A stretch of DNA of 64,000 bases from Pontixanthobacter sp. CEM42 (lineage in GTDB: Bacteria; Pseudomonadota; Alphaproteobacteria; Sphingomonadales; Sphingomonadaceae), in the NCBI RefSeq assembly GCF_017812015.1, contig NZ_JADQTN010000002.1, positions 744,001-808,000 on the forward strand, in the 5' to 3' direction. The notes beneath the pieces are model-generated. The model was not told where the DNA came from. It made no database searches and saw only the letters and a list, made by a program, of their open reading frames with translations. Made by a program: the position numbers and the translations under genes. Of this stretch, positions 62,794-64,000 are shown piece after piece (position 1 is the first letter of the stretch; every line of letters starts with the position of its first letter).

Positions 62794-64000
62794 ATGACTA
62801 TGAAATACAATAGGTTTTGCGGATTGGCATTGACCGCCTTGTTCGTCTGCAATCCGTTGACTGCGCAGGAAATACCCGAAATCCTGACTTCGGATAGTGG
62901 CGGATCGGACACATATCTCCCGGACTTCTCCTATGCGGGGTATGGATTCGGAACGGAGCCAATTCCGAAGATCGATAATGTCATTGATGTTGCGGACTTC
63001 GGTGCTGTACCCGATGATGGCAAGGATGACAGTGTAGCGCTGAAGGCGGCACTGGCCGCAGCACATAAGGAAGACGGACCCGTGCGCGTGCAGATGCATG
63101 CTGGTCGCTATTTACTGAGCGAAATTCTCTGGATCGAGAAGAGCGGAATCGTGCTGTCCGGAATTGGTATGGGCGATGGCGGAACCACGCTGCATATGCC
63201 GCGTCCGCTCAACCAGATTGATGATGACGGGGCGCTCACAGAAATCCGTCAGTATCTATCGGAAGAGAACAAATACGAGCGCATCGAAGACATGAATTTG
63301 GATGTGCTGTTCTCCGAATATAGCTGGAGTGCCGGCTTTATCTGGACACGTGTTCCGGAGGGACGCCATGCAACCTATATCGAACGGTACGACCGGCCCA
63401 TCGATGTGCTTGCAGATATCCAAACTGGTACGCGCGGCACACGTGAATTGGTGGTCGCAGACACCAGTGCATTGTCGGTGGGCCAAGTTCTTCAGATAAA
63501 TTGGCACAATCGCGCTGGACCGAATGGTCCTCTGATCAAATCGCTGTATGGCGATACCGACTTGAAAGTGGGCAGTCGCCACTGGGAACTGCCCGAGCGC
63601 CCGCTGGTGCGGCAGGCGACAGAGATACTTGCGATTGATGGCGGCCGCGTAACCATTGCTGATCCACTGCTGCATGATATCAGTGCCGAACTCCCAGCGA
63701 ATTTCGCGCGCTGGGATCACCTCAAAAATGTCGGGCTGCAGGATTTCGCGCTAGAATTTCCGGACAACCCCTATTTCGGACATCATAACGAAGCAGGCTA
63801 TAATGGAGTGTACTTCACTGGCGTTCACAACGGCTGGATCCGTAATGTCCGCATTAAAGACAGCGACAGCGGCATTCTGACAGATGACATCGCCAATGTG
63901 ACGATCGCGAATATTGTGACCGAGGGTGATCACAAGGCGCATTACAGCGTCCATGTTGGCAATGTGCACAATGTGCTGATTGACGGTCTCAACGTATTCA
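62794..64000 (+). CDS. Exported right-handed beta-helix protein, polysaccharide-lyase/hydrolase-like (3' end outside window)
   Basis: Open from the ATG at 62794 to the window end (402 residues visible). A signal peptide to CNPLTAQE is followed by DVADFGAVPDDGKDDSVALKA, the entry motif of right-handed beta-helix pectate-lyase and rhamnogalacturonase-like proteins, and later parallel-strand repeats (IRNVRIKDSDSGI, ITDDIANVTIANIV). It is divergent from the TonB-dependent receptor under the same operator-like sites, so it likely cleaves the polysaccharide this locus uses. The exact family could not be assigned. Confidence 0.75.
   Translation, partial: MTMKYNRFCGLALTALFVCNPLTAQEIPEILTSDSGGSDTYLPDFSYAGYGFGTEPIPKIDNVIDVADFGAVPDDGKDDSVALKAALAAAHKEDGPVRVQMHAGRYLLSEILWIEKSGIVLSGIGMGDGGTTLHMPRPLNQIDDDGALTEIRQYLSEENKYERIEDMNLDVLFSEYSWSAGFIWTRVPEGRHATYIERYDRPIDVLADIQTGTRGTRELVVADTSALSVGQVLQINWHNRAGPNGPLIKSLYGDTDLKVGSRHWELPERPLVRQATEILAIDGGRVTIADPLLHDISAELPANFARWDHLKNVGLQDFALEFPDNPYFGHHNEAGYNGVYFTGVHNGWIRNVRIKDSDSGILTDDIANVTIANIVTEGDHKAHYSVHVGNVHNVLIDGLNVF

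Noticed and set aside
1-64000. CRISPR arrays, rRNA genes and complete insertion sequences
   Set aside because: No regularly spaced repeats, rRNA-like stretches or transposase genes were seen in the window.

Overview
The window looks like a chromosomal segment of a marine or freshwater alphaproteobacterium of the order Sphingomonadales, most likely the Erythrobacteraceae. The basis is the overall gene style (GC-rich codon use, short intergenic gaps, a large TonB-dependent receptor next to TRAP transport and sugar-acid catabolism, a complete cbb3 oxidase cluster, a complex I NDUFA9-like gene, a DUF2189 gene). This is a judgement from sequence style, not from a database search.

Layout. 0-17.8 kb is ordinary metabolic chromosome: the end of a LytTR regulator, a Pr6Pr membrane protein, katG, a + strand run (nitronate monooxygenase-like, purU, VOC, SDR, RidA-like), an aldehyde dehydrogenase, an FAD amine oxidase with a partner gene, and a - strand unit of a PQQ/haem alcohol dehydrogenase, a metallo-beta-lactamase-fold hydrolase and a HerA-like ATPase, divergent from a Tat-exported dienelactone-hydrolase-like protein. 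17.9-19.6 kb is an AT-rich pair (SH3 protein and polytopic membrane protein). 20.0-22.4 kb holds an SPFH/NfeD pair and an NDUFA9-like gene.

22.6-34.6 kb is an integrated element beside a tRNA-Leu(CAG) gene. It carries a P4-type tyrosine integrase, a 56-residue AlpA-like excisionase, an HTH regulator with paired operators, a HUH/Rep-like protein, a PD-(D/E)XK-like protein, a 1227-residue YobI-like P-loop NTPase, a serine recombinase, an HNH nuclease, a small exported protein, and two adjacent genes whose products carry the same GD-x-N-x-VAGRD motif. A decayed copy of the tRNA 3' end and a 19/20 direct repeat mark the far end. I read it as a defence-type integrative element.

34.8-45.2 kb holds a DUF2189 gene, an OmpW-like porin, a FixK-like regulator and a full ccoNOQPGHIS cluster ending in a Cys-rich small protein. 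Two perfect TTGAT-N4-ATCAA boxes sit before the regulator and before ccoN. 45.4-48.1 kb is a histidine kinase and LuxR-type response regulator.

48.35-53.35 kb is the most unusual locus: four tightly packed genes for exported proteins. The second is a MACPF (perforin-fold) protein. The first is built of the same N- and C-terminal domains as the MACPF protein but lacks the pore-forming core. The third is LamG-like and the fourth is an extremely Lys/Arg-rich exported protein.

53.6-64 kb is a uronate/polysaccharide-use locus: KduD-like dehydrogenase, RpiB-family isomerase, LacI-type regulator, TRAP transporter (DctM, DctQ, DctP), hydratase-like enzyme, TonB-dependent receptor, and a divergent beta-helix protein cut by the window end. 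A repeated operator-like site (TGACACCGGT core) in two intergenic regions 7.6 kb apart ties the locus to the LacI-type regulator.
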